Assembly (NCBI RefSeq): GCF_014522305.1
Contig: NZ_CP041982.1
Coordinates: 1,431,001-1,495,000, forward strand
Reading direction: 5' to 3'
From: Lactobacillus sp. PV034
GTDB taxonomy: Bacteria; Bacillota; Bacilli; Lactobacillales; Lactobacillaceae
DNA length: 64,000 bases
The notes under the pieces are model-generated. The model made no database searches. It saw only the letters and a list, made by a program, of their open reading frames with translations, and had not been told where the DNA came from. Below are positions 1 through 12,230 of this stretch, in pieces (position 1 is the first letter of the stretch; every line of letters starts with the position of its first letter). The translations under genes were made by a program, and so were the position numbers.

Positions 1-152
1 TTGCAGAAAAAGGTATACCTAATATTTTGCGTTCGAACTGTCTAACCATCTTATCGGATGATGGTAATGAAGAAGTTCAGTATATTATGAATGTATATCG
101 TCGTCAGATTTTTGATCCTGCTTTTATTGAATATAGGGTTTATGAAATTTAA
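1..152 (+). CDS. C-terminal fragment, probably TilS (tRNA-Ile lysidine synthetase)
   Basis: The open frame starting at base 3 gives 49 residues and ends at TAA 150-152. It contains an IP-x3-R element followed by a short 'DDGN' turn and a VYRRQ segment, which resembles the C-terminal domain of TilS, the enzyme that adds lysidine to the CAU anticodon of tRNA-Ile. In many Firmicutes tilS lies just upstream of ftsH (often with hpt between), so position supports the guess. The homology is weak in so short a piece. It ends 91 bases before ftsH and no terminator is visible between them. Confidence 0.4.
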   Translation, partial: AEKGIPNILRSNCLTILSDDGNEEVQYIMNVYRRQIFDPAFIEYRVYEI

Positions 153-243
153 GATAAGTTGAAGAAATTTTAAATAATAGAGAAAAAAGTTGATTTATGG
201 TAAACTTTTGAGGTAATTCGTTAAACTTTCATGGAGGTTCAAT

Positions 244-2406
244 ATGAAAAATAGAAGAAATAGACTGCTTTCTAACGGCCTTTTCTATATTTTGGTTTTC
301 GTGATCCTCTTGGGAGGAATTAATTGGTTTGTCGGTGGTTCCGGCAATAGTGGTTCCTCTGAAAATATTAGTTATTCGACCTTGGTAAAGGAGTTGAATA
401 ACGGTAAAGTCAAGAGTATCAACATTCAACCAGCAAATGGTGTATATACTGTTACTGGTACTTATAAAAAAGCTGAAACAGCTAAAAATTCTCAGAATAA
501 TAATTTAGACTTCTTTGGTGGTGCCAAAAATAATAGTAAAGTTACTAATTTTAGTACTACCATGCTTCAAAATGATTCCATGGTTAAAAATGTATCAAAT
601 CTTGCACAAAAGAATGGTACAAAAATTTCTAACCAGGGAGAATCACAAACAGGTACTTGGATATCTACGTTAGTTATGCTTGTGCCAACTTTGATTTTTA
701 TCGTCTTACTTTGGATGATGATGAACCAAGGTGGTCAAGGTGGACGTGGTGGTGTCATGAACTTTGGTAAGTCCAAAGTTAAGCCACAAGATCCCAAGAA
801 GAACAAGGTTCGTTTTTCAGATGTTGCCGGTGAAGAAGAAGAAAAACAAGAACTTGTGGAAATTGTTGAATTTTTAAAGAATCCAACCAAATACACTAAG
901 TTAGGGGCAAGAATACCAGCTGGTGTTCTTTTAGAGGGTCCTCCCGGAACTGGTAAGACTTTACTAGCTCGTGCTGTTGCTGGTGAAGCTGGCGTACCAT
1001 TCTACTCAATTTCTGGATCAGATTTCGTAGAAATGTTCGTTGGTGTTGGTGCTTCTCGTGTACGTGATCTTTTTGAAACTGCTAAAAAGAATGCGCCAAG
1101 TATTATCTTCATCGATGAAATTGATGCCGTCGGTCGTAAACGTGGCAATGGTATGGGCGGTGGACACGATGAACGTGAACAAACCTTAAACCAATTGCTA
1201 GTTGAAATGGATGGTTTTGACGGTGACGAAGGTGTAATCGTAATGGCCGCTACTAACCGTTCTGACGTACTTGATCCTGCCTTGTTACGTCCAGGTCGTT
1301 TTGACCGTAAAGTTTTAGTTGGTCGTCCAGATGTTAAGGGTCGTGAAGCTATCTTGAAAGTTCACGCTCGTAACAAGCCATTAGCTTCTGATGTCGATTT
1401 GAAAGAAGTTGCGCGTCAAACTCCAGGCTTTGTAGGAGCTGATCTCGAAAACGTCTTAAATGAAGCTGCCTTAGTTGCTGCTCGCCGTGATAAAAAAGAA
1501 ATTACTGCTTCTGACATTGATGAAGCTGAAGATCGTGTAATTGCAGGCCCAGCTAAGAAGGATACTGTAATTTCTGCCGCTGAAAGAAAACGTGTGGCAT
1601 ATCACGAAGCTGGACACGCAATTGTTGGTTTAGTTTTAAGTGATTCTAGAACAGTTAGAAAAGTTACCATCGTTCCTCGTGGTCGTGCTGGTGGATACAA
1701 CATTATGCTTCCTAAGGAAGATCAAAACTTGTTAACTAAGAAGCAATTAATGGAACAAGTTGCTGGTTTAATGGGTGGTCGTGCCGGTGAAGAAGTTGTC
1801 GTTGGTGATAAATCAACTGGTGCTTCAAATGACTTTGAACAGGCAACTAATATTGCTCGTGGTATGGTAACTCAATATGGTATGACTGATGTTGGTATGA
1901 CCGAACTTGAATCACCAAGTCAGCAAAATGAATTTGGTGCAAGATCATACAGTGAAGCTACTGCTGCTAAAATTGATGAAGCAGTTAAGAATATCTTAGA
2001 TGAAGGTTATGACACTGCTGTTGATATTATTAAGAGTCACCGTGATACTCACAAGTTAATTGCAGAAGCATTACTTAAATACGAAACTCTTAATGAAAAA
2101 CAAATTCTTTCTTTATTTAAAGATGGTAAGATGCCTGAAAATGAAGATAATGAATTTCCAAGTGAAAGCGATGCTTTAACTTATGAAGAAGCAAAAGCTG
2201 CTATGGAAAAACGTGATCAAAAGAGAGAAAAAGTAGAAGAAAAGGATGATAAAGAAGATATTCATCCACTTCCAGATGATCATAAGAACATTGATGATAT
2301 TCCTTTAAATACTCCTTCTGAAAAGAAAGATACTAAGGCTACTGATGAAAAATCAAGTCATCAAGATTCTAATTCTTCTGATGAAGATTCAAAGAATAAT
2401 GAATAA
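244..2406 (+). CDS. ftsH: ATP-dependent zinc metalloprotease FtsH
   Basis: Membrane-anchored AAA+ protease that degrades misfolded membrane proteins and short-lived regulators. Two transmembrane segments flank an extracytoplasmic domain (about residues 13-30 and 140-160). The Walker A motif GPPGTGKT is at 232-239, followed by Walker B (IIFIDEID) and the second-region-of-homology arginines. The zinc site HEAGH is at 454-458. The C-terminal 80 or so residues are an acidic, low-complexity tail rich in Asp, Glu, Lys and Ser, typical of lactobacilli and poorly conserved. The ATG has a GGAGG at 233-237. The 720-residue length is slightly above the family norm because of the tail. Confidence 0.97.
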   Translation: MKNRRNRLLSNGLFYILVFVILLGGINWFVGGSGNSGSSENISYSTLVKELNNGKVKSINIQPANGVYTVTGTYKKAETAKNSQNNNLDFFGGAKNNSKVTNFSTTMLQNDSMVKNVSNLAQKNGTKISNQGESQTGTWISTLVMLVPTLIFIVLLWMMMNQGGQGGRGGVMNFGKSKVKPQDPKKNKVRFSDVAGEEEEKQELVEIVEFLKNPTKYTKLGARIPAGVLLEGPPGTGKTLLARAVAGEAGVPFYSISGSDFVEMFVGVGASRVRDLFETAKKNAPSIIFIDEIDAVGRKRGNGMGGGHDEREQTLNQLLVEMDGFDGDEGVIVMAATNRSDVLDPALLRPGRFDRKVLVGRPDVKGREAILKVHARNKPLASDVDLKEVARQTPGFVGADLENVLNEAALVAARRDKKEITASDIDEAEDRVIAGPAKKDTVISAAERKRVAYHEAGHAIVGLVLSDSRTVRKVTIVPRGRAGGYNIMLPKEDQNLLTKKQLMEQVAGLMGGRAGEEVVVGDKSTGASNDFEQATNIARGMVTQYGMTDVGMTELESPSQQNEFGARSYSEATAAKIDEAVKNILDEGYDTAVDIIKSHRDTHKLIAEALLKYETLNEKQILSLFKDGKMPENEDNEFPSESDALTYEEAKAAMEKRDQKREKVEEKDDKEDIHPLPDDHKNIDDIPLNTPSEKKDTKATDEKSSHQDSNSSDEDSKNNE

Positions 2407-2413
2407 TAAGAAT

Positions 2414-2437
2414 GGAGCCTACGGGCTCTATTTTTTT
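2414..2437 (+). terminator. Intrinsic terminator between ftsH and hslO
   Basis: A 5-bp G+C-rich stem (GAGCC/GGCTC, loop TACG) followed by seven T residues begins 8 bases after the ftsH stop. The hslO ribosome binding site starts right after the T run, so hslO must be expressed by read-through or from a promoter inside ftsH. Confidence 0.75.
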
Positions 2438-2450
2438 AGGAGAAATTATT

Positions 2451-3326
2451 ATGGGTGATTATTTAATTAGAGCAATTGATAAAGATAAAAAGTTAAGATT
2501 GTTGGCAATTACTGCTAAAGGTGTAGTTAATGAAGCGCAAAAAAGACATGATACTTGGATCGCCTCTTCTGCAGTATTGGGGAGAACTATGATCGGAGGA
2601 TTACTTTTAGCTGGTGCTTTATTAAAGGATAAAGATGAACTAACCGTACGCCTACTAGGTAATGGACCGGTGGGAGCAACTGTAGTTACAGCACAAGCCG
2701 ATTTAACGGTAAAGGGGTATATTCAGAACCCTCATATTGCATTGCCACCAAAAAAGGATGGTCATATTGATGTAGCAAAGGCTGTAGGCCAGGGTTGGCT
2801 TGAAGTAACTAAAGATCAAGGACTAAAAGAACCATATACTGGCGAGGTTCCAATAGTTAGTGGTGAAATAGCAGAAGACTTTACCTATTATTTAGCCAAA
2901 TCTGAACAAATTCCTTCAGCAGTTGGATTATCAGTATTTGTTGAACCAAATAATTCTATTGGAGCTGCTGGTGGTTTTATGATGCAAGCCTTACCTGGAG
3001 CTGATGATGCCTTACTTGAAAAAGTAGAAAAGAGAATTAAGGCACTTCCTAACTTATCAACAATGTTCTTAGATGGAGCTACACCAGAAGATTTAGCTAA
3101 AAAAATCTTGGGTGATGATTGCAAAATTTTAGATAAGCAAGATGTAAGCTTTGCTTGTGATTGTTCTAAGGAAAAATATAGTGAAATCCTTGCTACAATT
3201 AAGCCAGACCAATTAAAAGAAATGATTGAAAAAGATCATGGAGCAGAATTAACTTGTCGCTTTTGTGGTGAAAAATATCATTTTAGTGAAGATGAATTAA
3301 AAGATATTCAAAAAAAGGCAAAGTAA
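2451..3326 (+). CDS. hslO: Redox-regulated chaperone Hsp33
   Basis: Cytoplasmic holdase chaperone that is activated when oxidation releases its zinc. The protein is 291 residues, the usual length. The four zinc cysteines are visible as CxC at 236/238 and CxxC at 269/272. The open frame extends upstream to 2412, but that extension runs through the terminator hairpin. ATG 2451, preceded by AGGAGA at 2438-2443, is the likely start. The gene lies between ftsH and dusB, the usual order in lactobacilli. Confidence 0.95.
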   Translation: MGDYLIRAIDKDKKLRLLAITAKGVVNEAQKRHDTWIASSAVLGRTMIGGLLLAGALLKDKDELTVRLLGNGPVGATVVTAQADLTVKGYIQNPHIALPPKKDGHIDVAKAVGQGWLEVTKDQGLKEPYTGEVPIVSGEIAEDFTYYLAKSEQIPSAVGLSVFVEPNNSIGAAGGFMMQALPGADDALLEKVEKRIKALPNLSTMFLDGATPEDLAKKILGDDCKILDKQDVSFACDCSKEKYSEILATIKPDQLKEMIEKDHGAELTCRFCGEKYHFSEDELKDIQKKAK

Positions 3327-3396
3327 TCTAAGATTAATAGTCGAGTTACTAATTTTTTGTTAGAATATTAAAGTATTTGTGAAAGGATGTGTTGAA

Positions 3397-5975
<2,579 letters not shown>

Positions 5976-5980
5976 TATAA

Positions 5981-6022
5981 AACTCACTCAATATCATTTA
6001 TATTAATTGAGTGAGTTTTTTT
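5981..6022 (+). terminator. Terminator after lysS
   Basis: A perfect 12-bp stem (AACTCACTCAAT with ATTGAGTGAGTT, arms 5981-5992 and 6006-6017) is followed by a T run. Confidence 0.95.
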
Positions 6023-6114
6023 GATAGATGTTTAAAATTGTAATTTAGCTAATAAGTGGGAGATAATGACTATAAATTGTAAAACAATTGATACTTAGAA
6101 AATTGGTTCGACTA

Positions 6115-7398
6115 ATGAAATATAAATATTTCGCATTAATAGATGATGTTGTGATAAAAAGTTCAGCATTATTTCCATACTTTTTATATGCAGTGGCTGT
6201 AGTCATTAAAGGCAATATAATTACTTTTGCGTGGCCTTTTATTTTGGGATATACTGCTGGACAAGTAGCTCCCTTTTTAATTGATGAAAAAATAGATAAA
6301 AACTGGCCTAAAAGTTATCGCACCCTATCTTTGGTTTCGTTAGTAGCTGTTTTTAGTGCTAGTGTAGGAATCTATTTAAGGTGGGAATGGTTAGCCAGTA
6401 TTGGAGCAATGGGACTTAGCTTGAGTGTAACAGGCCTATCTAGTCTCAGTGATAATAAGCATTACAAAATTAATTTTAAGCGAATTGATACCTTTGCAGC
6501 TATTTTGGTAAGTATAAATCTGCTTATCTTAGGTTTTTTGGCTATCAAAATAAGTGTTGTAAGTGCATATATAGCTTATGCAGTTCTTTTATTAGCAGAA
6601 AGTATTGGTATTTTTAAGCACTATAAAATTGTTAAAACAAATATAAAATGGCATTTATTTAATACATCGACTAGGTCAGCAAAAGTAACTATTGCTGTAT
6701 TTGTCGGTGTCTTTATTATTAGTATTTTCAAGCGTATTGGATATTTCTCCGATGTCAGTTGGTTTTTCCTTTTTATTTCAATTATTTATATTCTAGTTTT
6801 GCTTAATCAGTTTTTACATCAGAGATTTAAACTATTAAGAATCTGGATTGGCGCAGTGCGAAATTACCTAATAATTTTTACAATAATTTTAGCTTTTCAG
6901 ATTCATCAGAATCTTTGGATATTTTTGATTTTTATAGAATTAGCTTTTGCAGGTATTTTTGTTAAATTTATTCAGAGGATATTAAATTACTGGTTACCGA
7001 TTTATCAGTTCTATATCACAATGGCTCTTGTTGATATTTTGTTAGTTCTAATGGTGTATGATAAGTTCTATTTGCTTATTACTTGGATTATTTTGATTCT
7101 GCTTATTAATCTGACTGTGATTGCAAATCAAAAATTGCCGATTGTCAAAACTGGAATTAAATCTAAAATCAAAGTTCTTGGTGGCCTTATAAGTCAGGCA
7201 GTTTTATTTTCAGTTTTACAGTTAGTTGCTCAAATTAATTTGAAAAACCGTATTGCTTTAGTAACGCCTTATATTATGCATCAGCAGGATCTTAAGTACG
7301 GGTCGGAAATGATTTTGGTTAGAATAGTTATGGCTGCACTATTTATTTTAACTGGTATAGGTATAACCATTTATGATCATCGTCAATTAAAAAGATGA
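6115..7398 (+). CDS. Polytopic membrane protein of unknown function (12-14 TM)
   Basis: I do not recognise this protein. It is about 427 residues, almost entirely hydrophobic, with roughly 12 to 14 predicted membrane spans joined by short basic loops. It has no signal peptide or soluble domain. A loop after the second hydrophobic pair ('GYTAGQVAPFLIDEK') sits where MFS transporters carry motif A, so a diverged MFS-type carrier is possible but unproven. The start is uncertain: ATG 6115 and TTG 6088 are in frame and neither has a good Shine-Dalgarno sequence. The best local GGGAG (6058-6062) instead precedes a 10-codon ORF at 6066-6098. The protein is flanked by the lysS terminator and the tRNA promoter, so it is monocistronic. 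Confidence 0.7.
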   Translation: MKYKYFALIDDVVIKSSALFPYFLYAVAVVIKGNIITFAWPFILGYTAGQVAPFLIDEKIDKNWPKSYRTLSLVSLVAVFSASVGIYLRWEWLASIGAMGLSLSVTGLSSLSDNKHYKINFKRIDTFAAILVSINLLILGFLAIKISVVSAYIAYAVLLLAESIGIFKHYKIVKTNIKWHLFNTSTRSAKVTIAVFVGVFIISIFKRIGYFSDVSWFFLFISIIYILVLLNQFLHQRFKLLRIWIGAVRNYLIIFTIILAFQIHQNLWIFLIFIELAFAGIFVKFIQRILNYWLPIYQFYITMALVDILLVLMVYDKFYLLITWIILILLINLTVIANQKLPIVKTGIKSKIKVLGGLISQAVLFSVLQLVAQINLKNRIALVTPYIMHQQDLKYGSEMILVRIVMAALFILTGIGITIYDHRQLKR

Positions 7399-7447
7399 TA
7401 TGGAAATATAAATCTATAAATCTATCAATAAAAATAAAAAATATTTC

Positions 7448-7475
7448 TTGCAACTGAGCTATTTTCTGCTATACT
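7448..7475 (+). promoter_or_regulatory. Promoter for tRNA-Gly
   Basis: TTGCAA (7448-7453), a 16-base spacer and TATACT (7470-7475), with a TGC extended -10 just upstream. The predicted start of transcription is a few bases before tRNA-Gly at 7488. Confidence 0.8.
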
Positions 7476-7487
7476 GTTATTTGTACT

Positions 7488-7559
7488 GCGGAAGTAGTTC
7501 AGTGGTAGAACATCACCTTGCCATGGTGGGGGTCGCGGGTTCGAATCCCGTCTTCCGCT
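7488..7559 (+). tRNA. tRNA-Gly (GCC)
   Basis: Full cloverleaf: acceptor GCGGAAG/CTTCCGC, anticodon loop TTGCCAT giving GCC, and T-arm GCGGG-TTCGAAT-CCCGT. The CCA end is not encoded. It lies downstream of a strong extended -10 promoter and is followed by its own terminator. Confidence 0.97.
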
Positions 7560-7567
7560 CTAGATAA

Positions 7568-7598
7568 AGAGATTCACGATGATGTGAATCTCTTTTTT
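7568..7598 (+). terminator. Terminator between tRNA-Gly and tRNA-Pro
   Basis: Perfect 10-bp stem AGAGATTCAC/GTGAATCTCT with loop GATGAT and a T6 run. tRNA-Pro begins 6 bases beyond it. Confidence 0.9.
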
Positions 7599-7603
7599 AT
7601 TTT

Positions 7604-7677
<74 letters not shown>

Positions 7678-7741
7678 TTTATTGCAATGTATGTAGTACA
7701 GTTAAATTGTAATCAGCAAATTTAATAGATTATTTTTTATA

Positions 7742-7781
7742 TAAAAGCACTACTTATTTTAGTAATAGGTAGTGCTTTTTT
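7742..7781 (+). terminator. Terminator after tRNA-Pro
   Basis: Stem of about 16 bp (arms starting AAAAGCACTAC and ending GTAGTGCTTTT, one G-T pair) with a T6 run. Confidence 0.9.
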
Positions 7782-7804
7782 GAATATTTAATAAGTCAAA
7801 ACTT

Positions 7805-7833
7805 TTGCAATTAATATAATAAACATTTATGGT
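7805..7833 (+). promoter_or_regulatory. Putative promoter of the amino acid permease
   Basis: TTGCAA (7805-7810), 17-base spacer, TATGGT (7828-7833), about 35 bases before the start codon at 7869. Confidence 0.5.
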
Positions 7834-7868
7834 AAAAGAGACGCAGAAAATAGAAAGAGGATGTAAAA

Positions 7869-9215
7869 ATGGGAAAAAGTGTTGCTCCCACTAAAAAGCT
7901 ATCATTTATCTCGATATTCTTTTTAGGGATTAATGCCATCATTGGCTCAGGGGCATTTTTACTACCAAAATATATTTATCATGATATGGATTTAATGAGT
8001 GTTGTTGTACTTTTATGTGCTGCTGTGACAGTAAGTATGATTGCACTTTGTTACGCTGATTTATCTAGTCGTTTTAGTGGATCAGGAGCAGCATGGCTTT
8101 ATTCATATTATGCTTTCGGTAGATTTGCCGGTTATGAATTAGGGTTATTTACTTGGTTTTTAACTTGTTGTACTTATGCTGCTGAAGTTGTCGCCTTTGT
8201 TACAACTTTACGTAGTTTTGTTCCAGCATATAAAAATGATGCAGTATACTTTGGTACTGCGATTGGTTTGATTGTTTTATTCACTATTATTAACTTTTTC
8301 GGTAGAAAATTAGTTAAATTTGTGGACAACACTTCCTCAATTGCAAAACTTGGAGTTATCATTCTATTTATTGTAGTTGGTGTATTCTTTATGCACTGGT
8401 CTAACTTTAGTCCAGTAATGCCACATGCTGCTACTACTGGTGTAGGACCATTCTTTAAGCATTTTGGTGCTGCATTTAGTGAAGTGTTCTATCTCTTTAC
8501 TGGATTTTCATTTATTCCTATTGCAGCTCGCCAAATGCAAAATCCAACTAAGAATATTCCCCGGGTATTAATTTCAGTTATGATTACTGTTACCATTCTT
8601 TATGCCTTAACAGTGCTAATTGGTATTGGTATTATTGGATCTAAGATGAGTGATTATACTGCTCCAATTGCTAATGCCTTTGGTAAAGCTGTAGGTGAAT
8701 GGGGCTACATTGTAATTATTATTGGGATGCTCTTAAGTATTTTTGGTGTTGCATTTATTTCATCATTTAATGCTCCATCGCTTGTTGCTTCATTGGCTGA
8801 AGAACATAACTTAGTGCCACAATGGGTAGGTAAAAAGAACAAATATAATGCTCCTTGGATTGCTATTATCATGAGTGCAATTATTACAGCATTATTAATT
8901 ACACAATCATATATTTTCTTAGTTTCATGTATTGTGCTTGCATCATTTGTTCAGTATGTGCCTTCAATTTTTGCGGTTATGAAGTTTAAGCATGATGGCA
9001 GATATCCAAACAAAGGCTTTAAACTACCTGGTGGTTACGTTATCCCGGTAATTGCATTACTGGTTTCTTGCTACTTAGTCTTTAATTTCACTTGGAAAAC
9101 ATTTTTTGTTGGAATTGGAGTTGCAGTAATTGCTGCGCTTTTGTACTTCTTCTCTGGACGTAAGAGAAAAGATCCGCATCCAGGAGTACCAGTTGCAAAT
9201 GAAAATAATAAATAG
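7869..9215 (+). CDS. APC-family amino acid permease
   Basis: Secondary transporter of the amino acid-polyamine-organocation superfamily. The 448-residue protein has about 12 membrane spans. The first carries the glycine-rich substrate-binding element 'GINAIIGSGAF' typical of the family. An ATG with AGAGGATG at 7856-7863 starts the gene. The substrate (amino acid, polyamine or exchange pair) cannot be inferred, because no decarboxylase or catabolic gene lies beside it. It is a single-gene unit. Confidence 0.88.
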   Translation: MGKSVAPTKKLSFISIFFLGINAIIGSGAFLLPKYIYHDMDLMSVVVLLCAAVTVSMIALCYADLSSRFSGSGAAWLYSYYAFGRFAGYELGLFTWFLTCCTYAAEVVAFVTTLRSFVPAYKNDAVYFGTAIGLIVLFTIINFFGRKLVKFVDNTSSIAKLGVIILFIVVGVFFMHWSNFSPVMPHAATTGVGPFFKHFGAAFSEVFYLFTGFSFIPIAARQMQNPTKNIPRVLISVMITVTILYALTVLIGIGIIGSKMSDYTAPIANAFGKAVGEWGYIVIIIGMLLSIFGVAFISSFNAPSLVASLAEEHNLVPQWVGKKNKYNAPWIAIIMSAIITALLITQSYIFLVSCIVLASFVQYVPSIFAVMKFKHDGRYPNKGFKLPGGYVIPVIALLVSCYLVFNFTWKTFFVGIGVAVIAALLYFFSGRKRKDPHPGVPVANENNK

Positions 9216-9277
9216 TCATATATAACATTAATAAATTCTTATTTTCTCTTTTAATAATTACGTGATACGATTAAGTT

Positions 9278-9296
9278 AGACTCAGACGAGTCTTTT
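9278..9296 (+). terminator. Small hairpin before the 78-residue ORF
   Basis: AGACTC/GAGTCT stem (9278-9283 and 9288-9293, loop AGAC) followed by only four T residues. It could end the permease transcript or act as an attenuator for the next ORF, whose ribosome binding site follows within about 15 bases. Confidence 0.5.
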
Positions 9297-9322
9297 CCAA
9301 TGCACCTGGAAGGAATGACATT

Positions 9323-9559
9323 ATGAAAGAAAGAATTTATGTTGTAATGCATGCAAGTGTTAACAAAACTAATGAATCTAACAAGAATGGGGTTGTTGAT
9401 ATCTTGTTTGCATCAAAAGATTTTGAAAAGGCACGGGCTTATAAGGAGAATCTAGCTCCTTATGAAGTAGCTGCTATTTATCCTGTTGATCTTGATAAAA
9501 GCCTTAACTTAGCTCCTGAGAAGCCTGCGCTTTCAATTGATTGGACTGATCTCCAATAG
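9323..9559 (+). CDS. Small protein of unknown function (78 aa)
   Basis: I do not recognise it. It is soluble, mixed alpha/beta in character, and has no cysteine or membrane segment. The ATG is preceded by GGAAGGA (9308-9314) and the gene ends just before a strong terminator, so it behaves as a real one-gene unit. Base and codon use match the neighbours. Confidence 0.75.
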   Translation: MKERIYVVMHASVNKTNESNKNGVVDILFASKDFEKARAYKENLAPYEVAAIYPVDLDKSLNLAPEKPALSIDWTDLQ

Positions 9560-9560
9560 A

Positions 9561-9594
9561 AAATATCCTGACTGTTTGGTCAGGATATTTTTAT
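9561..9594 (+). terminator. Terminator after the 78-residue ORF
   Basis: Perfect 12-bp stem (arms 9561-9572 and 9579-9590) containing TATCCTGAC/GTCAGGATA, ending in a T-rich tract. Confidence 0.92.
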
Positions 9595-9707
9595 TGTTAT
9601 AATTAATATAGAAATTATAATTTTACTTTTGGCTGCTTAAGTTTTACAATACATATCTACAATGTTATTCACTTATAAAAAGAAAGCAGTTATTAAGGCG
9701 GTGGAAA

Positions 9708-12185
9708 ATGGAAAATTCTTATAGTAATAGTGCTAGAGATGTTTTAGACATCGCAAGAGAACAAGCACAAAATTTTAATCATCGTATTATTGGTACTGAA
9801 CACGTCTTACTTGCGTTAGTAATTGAAGCAAATGGAGAAGCTGGTAAGATTTTACGTCAAAATGGTGCGACCCCTACAGTTTTACGAGAAGAGATTGAAC
9901 GCTACACTGGATATGGTTCAAGTCCTAAGGCTAATTATGTAGAAATGTCACCTCGTTTAAATTTGGTATTGAATTATGCCAAACGCCGCGCAGAAAAGCT
10001 TGGTGATACACAAATTAAAACTAGCCATATTTTAATGGGATTACTTGCTAGCGAAAAAATTTTAGCAAGTTTAATTTTAAAAAATTTGGGACTAGATTCT
10101 GCCTACTTAATGGAACAACTAAAAAGAGTCGAAAATCAAACTGGTTCCAATAATATAAATAATAGTTTAGGAAATAGTTTGTCTAATTCAAATCAAACTG
10201 AAAATCAGTCAATGACTCCTAATCTAGATAAAGTAGCTGTTAATTTAAATAAGCGTGCTGAAGAAGGAGATATCGATCCTGTTATTGGTCGAGATAAAGA
10301 AGTAAAGCGTGTGATCCAGATTCTTTCTCGTAGAACTAAGAATAATCCTGTACTTGTGGGTGAACCGGGGGTCGGAAAGACCGCAGTTGCTCAAGGTATT
10401 GCCATGGCGATTATAAATGGGCAAGTACCTGAGAATTTACTTAATAAACGAGTAATGTCTTTAGATATGGGAAGTTTGATTGCTGGAACCAAGTATCGTG
10501 GTGAATTTGAAGATCGGATGAAGAAGATTTTAAATGAAGTTCATTTGGATGGAAATGTAATTCTGTTCGTTGATGAGATGCACACGCTGATTGGTGCTGG
10601 GGGAGCAGAAGGTGCGATTGATGCTTCCAATATCTTAAAACCTCCACTAGCTCGTGGTGATATTCAAATGATAGGTGCAACTACTTTTGATGAATATCAA
10701 AAATATATCGAAAAAGATCAAGCATTAGCGAGACGTTTTCAACAAGTAAAAATTGAAGAGCCAAATAGTCAGGAAGCACAAGAGATTTTATTGGGCTTGA
10801 GACCAAAATATGAAAATTATCATCATGTCACTATCACTGATGATGCAATTAAAGATGCAGTAGACCTGTCTGCAAGATATATCTCCAATCGCTATTTACC
10901 TGACAAGGCGATAGATTTAATCGATGAGGCAAGCGCTGCTGTCAAAATTGCAGTCAACCATGAGAAAAATCCACGTTTGACAAAATTAGAAGCTCAAATT
11001 CGTTCAGCCAGTCAAGAAAAAGAGCAGGCTGCAGAAAATCAAAATTTTGTTCAAGCAGCGCAGTTACAATCTAAAGAAGAAGAATTACAAGATAAATACA
11101 GTAAGCTGACCTCACAATTACAGGAAAAGACTTCACAAAAGGCTACTGTGAATAGTGATGAGATTGCCAAAATTGTAGCTCAATGGACTGGTGTACCGGT
11201 TACTCGAATGAAGAAGAGCGAAACGAAACGTCTTGCTCGTTTAGAAAGCTTGCTTCATGAAAGAGTAATTGGCCAAGAAGCAGCAATAAGTGCAGTAAGT
11301 AAGGCCATTCGTCGAAGCCGGAGTGGAATTAAGGATGAAAATCGACCAATTGGTTCTTTCTTATTCCTAGGTCCAACTGGTGTTGGTAAAACTGAATTAG
11401 CCAAAGCTGTTGCCGATTCAGTTTTTGGTTCAGAACAAAATATTATCCGTGTAGATATGTCAGAGTACATGGATCAAGTAGCTTCTAGCAAACTGATTGG
11501 TTCAGCACCAGGATATGTCGGTTATGAAGAAGGTGGACAACTTACTGAAGATGTTCGTCGTAATCCATATTCAGTAGTTTTGCTTGATGAAGTAGAAAAG
11601 GCTAACCCTGAAGTCTTTAATCTATTACTTCAAGTATTAGATGAAGGATTTTTAATTGACTCTAAGGGGAGAAAAGTCGACTTTAGAAATACGATTATCA
11701 TTATGACTTCTAATTTAGGTTCACGTTCTATCCAAGAAGATAAGACCGTCGGGTTTGCTGCAGACTTAGCTGATCAAAATCGTCTTAATAAAGAAAGAGT
11801 TCAAGCAGCTACTAAGCAATTCTTTAGGCCAGAATTTCTTAACCGAATTGATGAGACCGTTGTCTTTGATAGTTTGAGTAAAGAAGAATTGCGCCAAATT
11901 GTTAGCTTGATGACTAAGAAGTTAGAGAATCGTTTAGCAAAACAAAATATTACTTTAAAGATTTCTCCATCAGCACTTGATGTACTAGCTAAGGATGGTT
12001 TCGATCCAGAGATGGGTGCTCGCCCATTAAGAAGAACAATTCAAACCGAATTAGAAGATCCAATTGCCGAAGATTTAATCAGTGGTAATGTATCTGCTGG
12101 TCAGACAATTAAAGTTGGCGCGCAAAAGGGCAAACTTAAATTAAAAATTGAAAAAGATACAGCCAAATCATTAGTTAAAAGCTAA
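9708..12185 (+). CDS. clpC: ClpC-type AAA+ unfoldase
   Basis: HSP100 unfoldase that feeds substrates to ClpP. Order of domains: two N-terminal Clp_N repeats (about 1-145), a first AAA+ module with Walker A GEPGVGKT (about 218), a short middle coiled region carrying a UVR-like segment (about 420-460), then a second AAA+ module with GPTGVGKT (about 555) and VLLDEVEKA. The short middle domain separates ClpC from ClpB. ATG 9708 follows AAGGCGGTGG. No ctsR, mcsA or mcsB lies next to it and I see no GGTCAAA-type CtsR operator upstream, so the usual heat-shock operon arrangement is absent here. Confidence 0.93.
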   Translation: MENSYSNSARDVLDIAREQAQNFNHRIIGTEHVLLALVIEANGEAGKILRQNGATPTVLREEIERYTGYGSSPKANYVEMSPRLNLVLNYAKRRAEKLGDTQIKTSHILMGLLASEKILASLILKNLGLDSAYLMEQLKRVENQTGSNNINNSLGNSLSNSNQTENQSMTPNLDKVAVNLNKRAEEGDIDPVIGRDKEVKRVIQILSRRTKNNPVLVGEPGVGKTAVAQGIAMAIINGQVPENLLNKRVMSLDMGSLIAGTKYRGEFEDRMKKILNEVHLDGNVILFVDEMHTLIGAGGAEGAIDASNILKPPLARGDIQMIGATTFDEYQKYIEKDQALARRFQQVKIEEPNSQEAQEILLGLRPKYENYHHVTITDDAIKDAVDLSARYISNRYLPDKAIDLIDEASAAVKIAVNHEKNPRLTKLEAQIRSASQEKEQAAENQNFVQAAQLQSKEEELQDKYSKLTSQLQEKTSQKATVNSDEIAKIVAQWTGVPVTRMKKSETKRLARLESLLHERVIGQEAAISAVSKAIRRSRSGIKDENRPIGSFLFLGPTGVGKTELAKAVADSVFGSEQNIIRVDMSEYMDQVASSKLIGSAPGYVGYEEGGQLTEDVRRNPYSVVLLDEVEKANPEVFNLLLQVLDEGFLIDSKGRKVDFRNTIIIMTSNLGSRSIQEDKTVGFAADLADQNRLNKERVQAATKQFFRPEFLNRIDETVVFDSLSKEELRQIVSLMTKKLENRLAKQNITLKISPSALDVLAKDGFDPEMGARPLRRTIQTELEDPIAEDLISGNVSAGQTIKVGAQKGKLKLKIEKDTAKSLVKS

Positions 12186-12195
12186 TACAATAGCT

Positions 12196-12224
12196 TTGAC
12201 AAAATGTCAAGAATATAGTAAAAT
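12196..12224 (+). promoter_or_regulatory. Strong promoter of the rpoB leader
   Basis: TTGACA (12196-12201), 17-base spacer, TAAAAT (12219-12224). Transcription would start near 12231 and run into the structured leader ahead of rpoB. Confidence 0.88.
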
Positions 12225-12230
12225 TATTTC

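Noticed and set aside
60..243. Possible TTGATT/TAATTC promoter for ftsH
   Set aside because: Neither spacing nor -10 is convincing; ftsH may rely on upstream transcription.
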